Shown piece by piece: positions 17,460-25,830 of a DNA stretch of 64,000 nucleotides. Origin of the DNA: Allorhizobium borbori (GTDB lineage Bacteria; Pseudomonadota; Alphaproteobacteria; Rhizobiales; Rhizobiaceae); the NCBI RefSeq assembly GCF_014196535.1, contig NZ_JACIDU010000011.1, positions 62,001-126,000 on the forward strand, read 5' to 3'. Each line of letters begins with the position of its first letter. Position 1 is the first letter of the stretch. The notes beneath the pieces were generated by a model. It did no database searches. It was not told the origin of the DNA and worked only from the letters and a program-made list of their open reading frames with translations. The position numbers and the translations under genes were made by a program.

Positions 17460-18476
17460 TCAGTTTACGCGGCTGATGCAGAAGTCGATGACTTCCATCA
17501 GTGCTTCCTTGTGTGCACCGTCCGGCAGCGGCGCCAGCGCATCACGGGCAATTGCCCCGTAATGCTCGGCGCGGGCGATGGTGTCGGTCAGGCCGCCATA
17601 TTTGGTGATGAGGCCGAGCGCCTTTTCGAGGTTCTCGTCGCTGGTCTCGCCATTTTCGATGGCCTTGCGCCAGAAGGCGCGCTCCTCATCGGTGCCGCGG
17701 CGCCACGAGAGAATGATGGGCAGGGTAATCTTGCCCTCGCGGAAGTCGTCACCGACATTCTTGCCGAGATCGGCAGCCTTGCCACCGTAATCGAGCGCGT
17801 CGTCGACAAGCTGGAAGGCGAGGCCGAGATTCATGCCGTAGGATTTCAGCGCATTGCGCGTCGAACGCGGCGTATTGGCAATGATCGGGCCGACTTCGGC
17901 TGCGGCGGCAAAAAGCGCGGCCGTCTTGGCGCGAATGACGGAGAGGTAATCGTCTTCCGTCGTTTCCATCTTCTTGGCGACGGAAAGCTGGAGAACCTCG
18001 CCTTCGGCAATCACGGCAGACGCGGACGACAGCACGTCGAGCGCATCGAGCGAGCCGACCTCGACCATCATGCGGAAGGCCTGACCGAGCAGGAAGTCAC
18101 CGACCAGAACGCTGGCCTGGTTGCCCCAGATCATGCGCGCCGTGGACTTGCCGCGCCGCAGGTCGCTCTCATCCACCACGTCGTCATGCAACAGCGTTGC
18201 CGTGTGCAGGAACTCGACGCTGGTAGCGAGCTTGATGTGCCCTTCGCCCTGATAGCCGAACATGGCGGCGGAGGCGAGTGTCAGCATGGGGCGCAGCCGC
18301 TTGCCGCCGGACGAGATGAGATGGTTCGCCACTTCGGGAATCATCTGTACGTCCGACCCCGCCTTGGACAGGATGAGCTGGTTTACCCGCTCCATGTCGG
18401 CCCGTGTCAGATCCACCAGCGGCTTCACCGAAGCCTGTTTATTTTTGCCTTCTTCAAGCGATACGACGACGCCCAA
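17460..18476 (-). CDS. ispB: Polyprenyl diphosphate synthase (octa/decaprenyl type)
   Basis: A 338-residue trans-isoprenyl diphosphate synthase. It has the first Asp-rich motif LLHDDVVDESDLRRG (D98, D99, D102), the second VDDALDYGG, and GGKRLRPMLTLA (IPP-binding Lys/Arg). Family enzymes make the C40-C50 side chain of ubiquinone; rhizobia mostly have Q-10, so decaprenyl is likely but not shown by sequence. UbiA, which attaches the chain, is at 37.2 kb. The stop lies 118 bp upstream of the TPR gene start. It is divergent from DUF2007 across about 207 bp. Confidence 0.9.
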   Translation of the reverse strand: MGVVVSLEEGKNKQASVKPLVDLTRADMERVNQLILSKAGSDVQMIPEVANHLISSGGKRLRPMLTLASAAMFGYQGEGHIKLATSVEFLHTATLLHDDVVDESDLRRGKSTARMIWGNQASVLVGDFLLGQAFRMMVEVGSLDALDVLSSASAVIAEGEVLQLSVAKKMETTEDDYLSVIRAKTAALFAAAAEVGPIIANTPRSTRNALKSYGMNLGLAFQLVDDALDYGGKAADLGKNVGDDFREGKITLPIILSWRRGTDEERAFWRKAIENGETSDENLEKALGLITKYGGLTDTIARAEHYGAIARDALAPLPDGAHKEALMEVIDFCISRVN

Positions 18477-18683
18477 GGATGAAACTCCTGCTTTCTGCCA
18501 TTCACCGCCCGAGCCTTGCAGGGGGAGCGATGCGGCAGATTTGAAAAACTCTGCATAACTTCATCATTAAACCGAAATTCGGTTCAAGGCGTTAGGCAAC
18601 TTGTCGCTCTAAGAATAAAAAGGCGGTTGGGGCACGGCAAGGGTGAATCGTTTCGGTCCAGCAAATTTGAGGGATTCGGTGAT

Positions 18684-18905
18684 ATGCGTGAACTGATCCG
18701 TACCAACGATGCCGTGATTCTGTCCTTCGCGGAGAGCCTGATGAAGGATGCAGGCATTGCCAGCCTTATCGCCGACCAGTCCATGAGTGTGCTGGAAGGC
18801 TCGCTCGGTCTGCTGCCGCGCCGGTTTCTGGTGGAAGAGGCGCGCGCCGTGGAAGCCCGCTATATCCTGATCGAGGCAGGACTGGAATCGGAGTTGATAA
18901 CGTGA
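18684..18905 (+). CDS. DUF2007 domain protein (putative signal-transducing)
   Basis: A 73-residue protein matching DUF2007 across its length: MRELIRTNDAVILSFAESLMKDAGI, then a short loop, then LPRRFLVEEARAVEARYILIEAGL. Members resemble the regulatory domain of PII-like/GlnB-associated proteins, but their role is unknown. The reading frame is open upstream, but the ATG at 18684 begins the domain exactly. The last codons overlap the GTG start of the methyltransferase gene (GTGA), so the two are translationally coupled, a pairing repeated in rhizobia. Confidence 0.85.
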   Translation: MRELIRTNDAVILSFAESLMKDAGIASLIADQSMSVLEGSLGLLPRRFLVEEARAVEARYILIEAGLESELIT

Positions 18906-19678
18906 ATGTGATCGAAACCGTCGATGCTTTCCATCGCGGCCGCTTCCATCTCGTCCAGCCCAAGGGCAGGGGCCATCGCGCGGGCATGGATGCCATGCTG
19001 CTCGCAGCCCTCGTTGATGCGCCGGGTCCGGTTCGCGTCGCGGATCTCGGCGCGGGTGCCGGTGCCGCCGGCATGGCGGTCGCCGCCCGCCTCGAAAGGG
19101 CTGAGGTCGTGCTTTACGAACGCGCGGCGGAAATGGCCGCTTATGCCCGCAAGAGCCTGGCGCTTGCCGAAAACGGGGCGATTCGCGACCGCGTATCGGT
19201 GCTCGAAGCCGATGTGACGTTGAAGGGCCGCGCCCGCATTGCCGCCGGCCTGCCCGACGATGCCTTCGACCACGTCATCATGAACCCGCCCTTCAACGAT
19301 GCGGATGACCGCCGTACACCCGATGCGCTGAAGGCCGAGGCGCATGCGATGACCGAGGGTCTTTTCGAGGACTGGATCCGCACGGCAGGTGCAATCCTGA
19401 AACCCGGCGGTCAGTTGTCGCTGATTGCCCGCCCGCAATCCGTCGCCGAAATCATCGGCGCCTGCGGCCGCCGTTTCGGCGGGCTGGAAATCACCGCCCT
19501 TCACCCGCGTCCCGGCGAGGATGCCGTGCGTATCCTCGCCAGCGCCATCAAGGGCTCGCGCGCGCGCCTTCGCCTTCGCCACGGCCTCGTCATGCATGAT
19601 GGCGATGGTCATGCCTTTTCGGCCTTCGTGGATGACCTCAACAATGGCCGGGCGGCGCTGGGGCGCACCGGGCGCTGA
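18902..19678 (+). CDS. TrmN6/YfiC-like SAM-dependent N6-adenine methyltransferase
   Basis: A 258-residue class I methyltransferase. The SAM-binding loop is VADLGAGAGAAGMAVAARL (about 43-61) and the N6-adenine signature IMNPPFND lies near residue 128, followed by DDRRTPDALKAEAHAM. The layout matches tRNA1(Val) A37-N6 methyltransferase (YfiC/TrmN), which modifies tRNA next to the anticodon. RNA specificity is inferred. The start is a GTG overlapping the DUF2007 stop. Later residues are enriched in Arg/His, as in RNA-binding members. It begins a long plus-strand run that continues to glyS. Confidence 0.85.
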   Translation: MNVIETVDAFHRGRFHLVQPKGRGHRAGMDAMLLAALVDAPGPVRVADLGAGAGAAGMAVAARLERAEVVLYERAAEMAAYARKSLALAENGAIRDRVSVLEADVTLKGRARIAAGLPDDAFDHVIMNPPFNDADDRRTPDALKAEAHAMTEGLFEDWIRTAGAILKPGGQLSLIARPQSVAEIIGACGRRFGGLEITALHPRPGEDAVRILASAIKGSRARLRLRHGLVMHDGDGHAFSAFVDDLNNGRAALGRTGR

Positions 19679-19759
19679 ACCGAACCCCTTATTTCTGGCA
19701 CTTGCGCACAGCCACCGGCACCATACATGAAGGGTGACGCCCATCATGGATCTGCCGAA

Positions 19760-20620
19760 ATGAAGAATTTCATCAAACGCTTGCTGCCGAAACGCTTCCG
19801 CCACGAAGAAACGGTCATTCCGGTCGTGCGCCTGTCCGGGGCTATCATGGCCGGAGGCAGCGCGTTGCGACCGGCGCTGAACCTTGCCTCGGTGGCGCAG
19901 ATGCTGGAGAAGGCTTTTTCGATGAAGGCGGCGTCCGCGGTGGCGATCCTCGTCAACTCGCCGGGCGGCTCTCCTGTGCAGTCGCGCTTCATCTTCGCCC
20001 GTATCCGCCAGCTTGCCGAGGAGAAGAACAAGAAGGTCTTCGTCTTCGTGGAGGATGTCGCGGCCTCCGGCGGTTACATGATCGCGCTGGCGGGCGATGA
20101 AATCATCGCCGATCCGACCTCGATTGTCGGCTCCATCGGCGTCGTTTCCGGCGGCTTCGGCTTTCCGGAGCTTTTGAAGAAGATCGGCGTCGAGCGTCGC
20201 GTCTATACGTCCGGCGAGAACAAGGTGATCCTCGATCCCTTCCAGCCGGAAAAGGAAAGCGACATCGATTATCTGAAAACGCTGCAGCACGAGATTCACG
20301 ATGTCTTCATCGGCATGGTGAAGGAACGGCGCGGCAGCCGCCTCAAGGATGATCCCGCTCTTTTCTCCGGCCTGTTCTGGACCGGCGTCCGTGCGCTCGA
20401 TCTCGGCCTCATTGACGGGCTGGGCGATCCGCGCGCCACGCTTCAGGCGCGTTACGGCAAGGATGTGAAGCTGCAACTGGTGACGGCGGCGAAGAGCCTC
20501 TTCGGACGCCGCCTGCCGGGCGTGGATGCAAGCGGTCCGGAACGCATCGCCGCAGCCGCCGCCGATGGTCTTGCGCAAACCGTGGAAGAAAGGGCATTGT
20601 GGTCACGCTTCGGACTGTAA
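19760..20620 (+). CDS. S49 family serine peptidase (SohB/SppA-like)
   Basis: A 286-residue S49 peptidase. The nucleophile Ser103 sits in VAASGGYMIALAGDEI and the general base Lys155 in YTSGENKVILDPF, giving the Ser-Lys dyad of signal peptide peptidases. NSPGGSPVQS precedes it as the oxyanion region. It lacks the N-terminal membrane helix of SppA, so it may be cytoplasmic or peripheral. The frame opens at 19727 (MKGDAHHG), but MKNFIKRLLPKRFRHEE at 19760 matches rhizobial relatives and is preferred. A small membrane protein follows 13 bp downstream. Confidence 0.87.
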   Translation: MKNFIKRLLPKRFRHEETVIPVVRLSGAIMAGGSALRPALNLASVAQMLEKAFSMKAASAVAILVNSPGGSPVQSRFIFARIRQLAEEKNKKVFVFVEDVAASGGYMIALAGDEIIADPTSIVGSIGVVSGGFGFPELLKKIGVERRVYTSGENKVILDPFQPEKESDIDYLKTLQHEIHDVFIGMVKERRGSRLKDDPALFSGLFWTGVRALDLGLIDGLGDPRATLQARYGKDVKLQLVTAAKSLFGRRLPGVDASGPERIAAAAADGLAQTVEERALWSRFGL

Positions 20621-20633
20621 TCTCGGACGTTTC

Positions 20634-20834
20634 ATGACCCGCATTCTCTTTTTCGTCGCCGCCGGCTTCGCCATCTGGTGGTTTTACCGCCGCTTCACCG
20701 CGGATGCGCGTAAACTGCAGCGCCAGCACAAGCGCAAGCGGCGCGAGGAGCGCAACAGGGCGCATGGCACGCTGGTGAAGGACGAAAAGACCGGCGAATA
20801 TCGCGTCCGCCGCCCGGATGAGGAGGCGGAATAG
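20634..20834 (+). CDS. Small basic membrane protein, uncharacterised
   Basis: A 66-residue protein with one N-terminal membrane helix (MTRILFFVAAGFAIWWFYRRF) and a highly basic, charged remainder (LQRQHKRKRREERNRAHG). It ends in an acidic tail (RRPDEEAE). The family is unknown to me; similar short proteins sit beside S49 peptidases or glyQ in rhizobia. The ATG at 20634 follows the peptidase stop by 13 bp. The frame is open upstream but only from this Met does it form a sensible membrane protein. Confidence 0.7.
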   Translation: MTRILFFVAAGFAIWWFYRRFTADARKLQRQHKRKRREERNRAHGTLVKDEKTGEYRVRRPDEEAE

Positions 20835-20916
20835 GCCGGTTGGGCCTATTGCCGCTTGACCCTTCCGTTTCGTCGTGGCACTCGTCCCGGCACGAAATGA
20901 TGACCCGGACAGAGCC

Positions 20917-21873
20917 ATGACCGTGACCGAACTTCCCGCCCACATGAACCCGAAGCGCTCCTTTCAGGCGCTTATCCTGACGCTCCAGAACTACTGGGCC
21001 GACAAGGGCTGCGCCATTCTTCAGCCCTACGACATGGAAGTGGGCGCCGGTACGTTCCATCCGGCCACGACGCTGCGTGCGCTCGGCCCGAAGCCGTGGA
21101 AGGCCGCCTATGTGCAGCCCTCGCGCCGTCCCTCCGACGGCCGCTATGGCGAGAACCCCAACCGCCTCCAGCACTATTACCAGTATCAGGTCATCCTGAA
21201 GCCGAACCCCTCGAACCTGCAGGAACTTTACCTCGGCTCGCTGGCGGCCATCGGGCTTGACCCGCTGCTGCACGATATCCGTTTCGTGGAAGACGACTGG
21301 GAAAGCCCGACGCTCGGCGCCTGGGGGCTGGGCTGGGAATGCTGGTGCGATGGCATGGAAGTGTCGCAGTTCACCTATTTCCAGCAGGTCTGCGGCATCG
21401 AATGCGCTCCGGTCGCCGGTGAACTGACCTATGGTCTGGAGCGTCTCGCCATGTATGTGCAGGGCGTCGACAATGTTTACGAGCTGAACTTCAACGGCCG
21501 CGAGGGCGACGAGAAGATCACCTATGGCGACGTCTTCCTCCAGGCCGAGCAGGAATATTCCCGCTTCAACTTCGAATTTGCCGATACCGAGCTTCTGCAC
21601 CGCCATTTCATCGATGCGGAAAAGGAATGCCAGGCGCTGTTGGCTGCCGGTCAACCGGGCGAAGCGGGTGGGCTGCACAAGTGCGTGCTGCCGGCCTATG
21701 ACCAGTGCATCAAGGCCAGCCACGTCTTCAACCTGCTCGATGCGCGCGGCGTGATCTCCGTTACCGAACGCCAGAGCTACATCCTGCGTGTGCGCACGCT
21801 GGCCAAGGCCTGCGGCGAGGCCTTCCTCATGACGGAAGCCGGCGGCGTGAACTACAAGCGCGACGCGGCCTGA
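20917..21873 (+). CDS. glyQ: Glycine-tRNA ligase alpha subunit
   Basis: About 318 residues of the alpha chain of the bacterial alpha2beta2 glycyl-tRNA synthetase, which carries the class II catalytic core. The conserved start [23 protein letters not shown] is at 20944; upstream in-frame ATGs at 20917 and 20875 are possible, and 20917 is used because short N-terminal tails are common. Typical blocks are [49 protein letters not shown] and [10 protein letters not shown] at the end. Unusually, glyS is not adjacent but lies about 4 kb downstream, separated by lemA, aroA and DUF2207. Confidence 0.95.
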   Translation: MTVTELPAHMNPKRSFQALILTLQNYWADKGCAILQPYDMEVGAGTFHPATTLRALGPKPWKAAYVQPSRRPSDGRYGENPNRLQHYYQYQVILKPNPSNLQELYLGSLAAIGLDPLLHDIRFVEDDWESPTLGAWGLGWECWCDGMEVSQFTYFQQVCGIECAPVAGELTYGLERLAMYVQGVDNVYELNFNGREGDEKITYGDVFLQAEQEYSRFNFEFADTELLHRHFIDAEKECQALLAAGQPGEAGGLHKCVLPAYDQCIKASHVFNLLDARGVISVTERQSYILRVRTLAKACGEAFLMTEAGGVNYKRDAA

Positions 21874-21972
21874 TCAAATCGATCCCTTTATTTCGATCCC
21901 TGGGCGGGGAGGTGACATTTCCTCGCCGCCCGACTAATCTCCGCTCGAAAAATCGAGCCGGAGGATTCCCCC

Positions 21973-22527
21973 TTGTCGACCTATATTCTTCTCGCGATCG
22001 TCGCGATCGCGCTCTATGGCATCTTCACCTATAACGGCCTCGTCAAGGCTCGCCAGATGGCGGAGGAAGCCTGGTCCGGCATCGATGTGCAGTTGAAGCG
22101 CCGCGCCGACCTCATTCCCAACCTCGTCGAGACCGTCAAGGGTTATGCCGCGCACGAGCGCGAAACTTTCGAGGCCGTCGTCAACGCCCGCAACAAGGCG
22201 ATTTCGGTGCCGGCCGGCGATGTCGAGGGGCGTGCGGCGGCCGAAGGGCTGCTCAGCCAGGCGCTTGGCAAGCTGATCGCGCTGTCGGAAGCCTATCCCG
22301 ACCTCAAGGCCAACACCAACTTCCTCGAACTCCAGCGCTCGCTGGAAGGCGTCGAAGGCGAAGTGCAGATGGCCCGCCGCTATTACAACGGAGCCGCCCG
22401 CGATCTGAACGTCAAGGTCGAAAGCTTCCCGTCCAATCTCATTGCCGGCCAGTTCGGCTTTGCCAAGAAGCCCTATTTCGAAATCGAGAACCCGGCCGAT
22501 CGCGCCGTTCCCTCGGTGAAGTTCTGA
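21973..22527 (+). CDS. LemA family membrane protein
   Basis: A 184-residue LemA protein. An N-terminal membrane anchor (YILLAIVAIALYGIFTYNGLV) is followed by the family core VKARQMAEEAWSGIDVQLKRRADLIPNLVETVKGYAAHE and a C-terminal YYNGAARDLNVKVESFPSNLIA. LemA proteins are anchored to the inner membrane with an external helical bundle; their function is unknown. The start codon is TTG at 21973, with a GGAGG site 8 nt upstream. The aroA gene follows 6 bp later. LemA is often paired with DUF2207, which here follows aroA. Confidence 0.88.
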   Translation: MSTYILLAIVAIALYGIFTYNGLVKARQMAEEAWSGIDVQLKRRADLIPNLVETVKGYAAHERETFEAVVNARNKAISVPAGDVEGRAAAEGLLSQALGKLIALSEAYPDLKANTNFLELQRSLEGVEGEVQMARRYYNGAARDLNVKVESFPSNLIAGQFGFAKKPYFEIENPADRAVPSVKF

Positions 22528-22533
22528 GTATCC

Positions 22534-23796
22534 ATGACCCTCGACAAGCTGACGATTACCCCGCCCGCGCACCCGCTTTCCGGCAAGGTGAGCCCGCCGG
22601 GTTCCAAGTCCATCACCAACCGCGCGCTTCTGCTCGCCGGCCTCGCCAAAGGCGAAAGCCGGTTGACGGGCGCGCTGAAAAGCGATGACACGCTCTATAT
22701 GGCAGAGGCACTCCGCGCGATGGGTGTCGAGGTCGAGGAGCCTGACGCCACCACCTTCCTCGTGCGCTCCTCCGGTGAGCTGAAAGCTCCGAAGGAACCG
22801 CTCTTCCTCGGCAATGCCGGGACGGCCACCCGCTTTCTCACGGCCGCCGTGGCGCTGGCCAGGGGTCGTTTCGTGGTGGATGGCGACGCGCATATGCGCA
22901 AGCGTCCGATCCGCCCGCTGGTCGATGCGCTGGCCTCGCTTGGCGTCGCCATCGAAGCGCCGACCGGCTGCCCGCCCGTTACCATCGATGCCGTCGGCGC
23001 CTTCAAGAGCCACCGCGTTGTCATCGATGCCGGGCTTTCCAGCCAGTATGTCTCGGCCATCCTGATGGCGGCGGCGCTTGCCGATGCGCCCTTCGAGATC
23101 GAACTGGCCGGTGCCGAAATCGGCGCGCGCGGTTACATAGACCTGACGCTCGCCGCCATGCGCGCCTTCGGCGCAAAGGTCGAGCAGCCAACGCCTGCCG
23201 TCTGGCGCGTCGAGCCGACGGGCTATACCGCCACCGATTTCCACATCGAGCCCGACGCCTCTGCCGCCACCTATCTTTGGGGCATGGAGGTTCTAACCGG
23301 CGGTTCCATCGACATCGGCACGCCCGCTGCCGATTTCACCCAGCCGGATGCGGAAGCCTACAAGGTCATCGCCGCCTTCCCGCACATGCCCGCCGTCATC
23401 GACGGTTCGCAGATGCAGGACGCGATCCCGACCATCGCCGTGCTGGCCGCCTTCAACGAAACGCCGGTGCGCTTTGTCGGCATCGCCAATCTGCGCGTCA
23501 AGGAATGCGACCGCATCCGCGCCCTTTCCCTTGGCCTGAATGGTATCCGGCCTGGATTGGCGGATGAGGAGGGCGACGACCTGATCGTCCATGCCGATCC
23601 GGCGCTGGCTGGCACCTGTCATCCGGCGAGGATCGACACCTTTGCCGATCACCGCATCGCCATGAGCTTTGCGCTGGCGGGCCTCAAGGTGGCCGGTATC
23701 GCCATTCTCGATCCCGATTGCGTCGGCAAGACCTATCCCGCCTATTGGGATGCTCTCAAGAGTCTCGGTGTCTCCTTCATCCGTGAGGCCGCATGA
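22534..23796 (+). CDS. aroA: EPSP synthase (3-phosphoshikimate 1-carboxyvinyltransferase), class I-like paralogue
   Basis: A 420-residue enolpyruvyl transferase that condenses shikimate-3-phosphate with PEP in chorismate synthesis. It follows E. coli AroA more closely than the CP4-type rhizobial enzyme: PPGSKSITNRALL (Lys25 = Lys22), SSQYVSAIL, the catalytic Asp in SQMQDAIPTIA, RVKECDRIR (Glu/Arg pair) and FADHRIAMSFA. The PEP loop reads LFLGNAGTATRFL, so the residue matching E. coli Pro101 is Phe101. The CP4-like aroA of rhizobia usually lies beside cmk, so this is probably a second copy. It starts 6 bp after lemA and overlaps the DUF2207 gene by 4 bp. Confidence 0.9.
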   Translation: MTLDKLTITPPAHPLSGKVSPPGSKSITNRALLLAGLAKGESRLTGALKSDDTLYMAEALRAMGVEVEEPDATTFLVRSSGELKAPKEPLFLGNAGTATRFLTAAVALARGRFVVDGDAHMRKRPIRPLVDALASLGVAIEAPTGCPPVTIDAVGAFKSHRVVIDAGLSSQYVSAILMAAALADAPFEIELAGAEIGARGYIDLTLAAMRAFGAKVEQPTPAVWRVEPTGYTATDFHIEPDASAATYLWGMEVLTGGSIDIGTPAADFTQPDAEAYKVIAAFPHMPAVIDGSQMQDAIPTIAVLAAFNETPVRFVGIANLRVKECDRIRALSLGLNGIRPGLADEEGDDLIVHADPALAGTCHPARIDTFADHRIAMSFALAGLKVAGIAILDPDCVGKTYPAYWDALKSLGVSFIREAA

Positions 23797-25727
23797 AACC
23801 CTTCCTCCGTCTGTTCGTTCTTCTCGTTCTTGCGCTTGGCATGGCGGTGAGCGTCGCGCGGGCGGAGGAATTCATCCAGTCCTACCACGCCGAAATCGCG
23901 GTGGCTGACGACGGTGAACTGACGGTGACGGAGTCGATCCGTGTGCGGGCCGAGGGCAATCGCATCCAGCGCGGTATCTTTCGCGATTTTCCGCTGACGC
24001 AGCTTGGCCCGGATGGCCGCACCCGGCAGGTCGATTTCGATGTCGTGTCGGTCGAGCGCGACGGTGCGTCGGAACCGTGGTTTACCGAAAACGTCACCGG
24101 CGGCCTGCGCATCTATACCGGCTCGAAGGATGTCTATCTTCCAACGGGTTCGCATCTTTACCGCATCACCTACAAGACCGGCCGGCAGATCCGTTATTTC
24201 AAGGATTACGACGAGTTGATGTGGAACGTCACCGGCAATGGCTGGCAGTTCCGCATGGCCGAAATCACCGCCACCGTCACCCTGCCGGAGGGCGTGCGGG
24301 CCGAGGATACCGCGGTCTATACCGGCAGGCTCGGCGACAAGGGGCGCGATGCCCGCGCCTTCATCGAGGGCAACCGGGTGCGCTTTGCCACAACGCGCGC
24401 TTTCGGGGCAGGCGAGGGGCTGACCATCGACCTGAAGCTGCCGAAGGGCGCCATCGCCGCACCCTCCGCCACGCAGGAACGCTGGTGGTGGTTTCGCGAC
24501 AATCGAGACACGCTGATCGGCTTCGGCGGGCTTCTCGTCGTCTTCCTCTATTATTTCCGGGCCTGGGTGGCGGTCGGTCGCGATCCCGCCGCCGGCGTCA
24601 TGGTGCCGCGCTGGGATGCGCCGGAAGGGATTTCGCCCGCGCTGGTCAACTATATCGATAACAAGGGCTTTTCTGGTCAGGGCTGGACGGCGCTGTCTGC
24701 CTCCGCGCTCGATCTCGCTGTAAAGGGCTACGTGACGCTGGAAGACCTCAAGCGCTCCATCGTCATTCGCCGCACGGACAAGGCGCTGCCCGCCAGGCTG
24801 CCGGAAGGGCAGGCCGCACTCGTATCTGCCATTGGCGAGGGCGGAGAACTCGTGATCGACAAGGCCCATGGCGAGCAGGTGGAACGGGTTGGCAAGGCCT
24901 TCCGCAATGCCATCGAGAAAGAACATCGCGGCAAATATTACCAGTCGAATGCGCTTTACATCGTCGGTGGTGTGTTGCTTTCGCTGGCAGCCCTGTTCGG
25001 CCTTCTGGTCTTTGGCGGCCTGAATGAAGATGCCGTCGCGCTTCTGATCGTGCCGGTCATCGCGGCCATTGTCATCGGCGTCATCGCAGTGAAGATCGGC
25101 AAGGGCTTCCGGGCGGGGGCTTCGCTCATCAGCCGCATCGGCGCGATCATTTCGCTCGGTTTCACCGGGCTGGTGGCCGTCAGCATTTTCGGCACGATCT
25201 TCGCGACCATCCTCACAGAAACCACCGATCACGGCGCCATGGTCACGCTGGTGGCGGGCGGCGGCATCGCGCTGGTCAACACGCTGTTCTTCTTCCTCAT
25301 GGGCGCGCCCACGCCGCTTGGCCGCAAGCTGATGGATGGTATCGAGGGGCTCAGAACCTATCTGACGCTCGCCGAAAAGGACCGCATGAACATGGCTGGC
25401 GCACCGGAAATGTCGCCCAGCCATTTCGAAAAGCTTCTGCCCTATGCGGTGGCGCTCGGCGTCGAAAAGCCGTGGACGCGCACCTTCGAGACGTGGCTTG
25501 CCACGGCTGCCGCGGGTGCAGCCGCCGCGAACTACCAGCCCGGTTGGTATAACGGCAATGCCGGCTCCTTCTCGGATCGCATCGGCGGCTTCTCCTCCTC
25601 CATGGCGTCCACCATCGCCTCCACCATTCCCCAGCCGGTGTCGTCGTCGGGCTCCGGCTTTTCGGGCGGTGGGGGTGGCGGCTTCTCCGGCGGCGGCGGC
25701 GGCGGCGGCGGTGGCGGCGGCTGGTAA
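23793..25727 (+). CDS. DUF2207 domain membrane protein with Gly-rich tail
   Basis: A 644-residue membrane protein. A signal-like N-terminus (FLRLFVLLVLALGMAVSVARA) precedes the DUF2207 domain (about 30-240: YHAEIAVADDGELTVTESIRV, IQRGIFRDFP). Then come a membrane helix near 240-260, a cytoplasmic winged-helix-like part (300-380), paired helices about 385-490, and a second soluble region. The last 40 residues are Gly/Ser-rich and end in GGGGGGGW. LemA plus DUF2207 proteins frequently sit together, and this pair flanks aroA here. The start overlaps the aroA stop (ATGA). A sortase-like or LPXTG signal is absent; function is unknown. Confidence 0.83.
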   Translation: MKPFLRLFVLLVLALGMAVSVARAEEFIQSYHAEIAVADDGELTVTESIRVRAEGNRIQRGIFRDFPLTQLGPDGRTRQVDFDVVSVERDGASEPWFTENVTGGLRIYTGSKDVYLPTGSHLYRITYKTGRQIRYFKDYDELMWNVTGNGWQFRMAEITATVTLPEGVRAEDTAVYTGRLGDKGRDARAFIEGNRVRFATTRAFGAGEGLTIDLKLPKGAIAAPSATQERWWWFRDNRDTLIGFGGLLVVFLYYFRAWVAVGRDPAAGVMVPRWDAPEGISPALVNYIDNKGFSGQGWTALSASALDLAVKGYVTLEDLKRSIVIRRTDKALPARLPEGQAALVSAIGEGGELVIDKAHGEQVERVGKAFRNAIEKEHRGKYYQSNALYIVGGVLLSLAALFGLLVFGGLNEDAVALLIVPVIAAIVIGVIAVKIGKGFRAGASLISRIGAIISLGFTGLVAVSIFGTIFATILTETTDHGAMVTLVAGGGIALVNTLFFFLMGAPTPLGRKLMDGIEGLRTYLTLAEKDRMNMAGAPEMSPSHFEKLLPYAVALGVEKPWTRTFETWLATAAAGAAAANYQPGWYNGNAGSFSDRIGGFSSSMASTIASTIPQPVSSSGSGFSGGGGGGFSGGGGGGGGGGGW

Positions 25728-25830
25728 GCCGCGCCTCTGCCACAAAACACGGCCTTTGCGGCGTGACATTTCCGCTCCGGCTTGCTAGAGCCTCCCCAAC
25801 ACTTTCCAAACTGTTAGCTGGTCCATCGAC

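Noticed and set aside
23742-25769. 675-residue minus-strand open frame opposite DUF2207
   Set aside because: Low-information, Arg/Gly/His-rich shadow of the DUF2207 gene.
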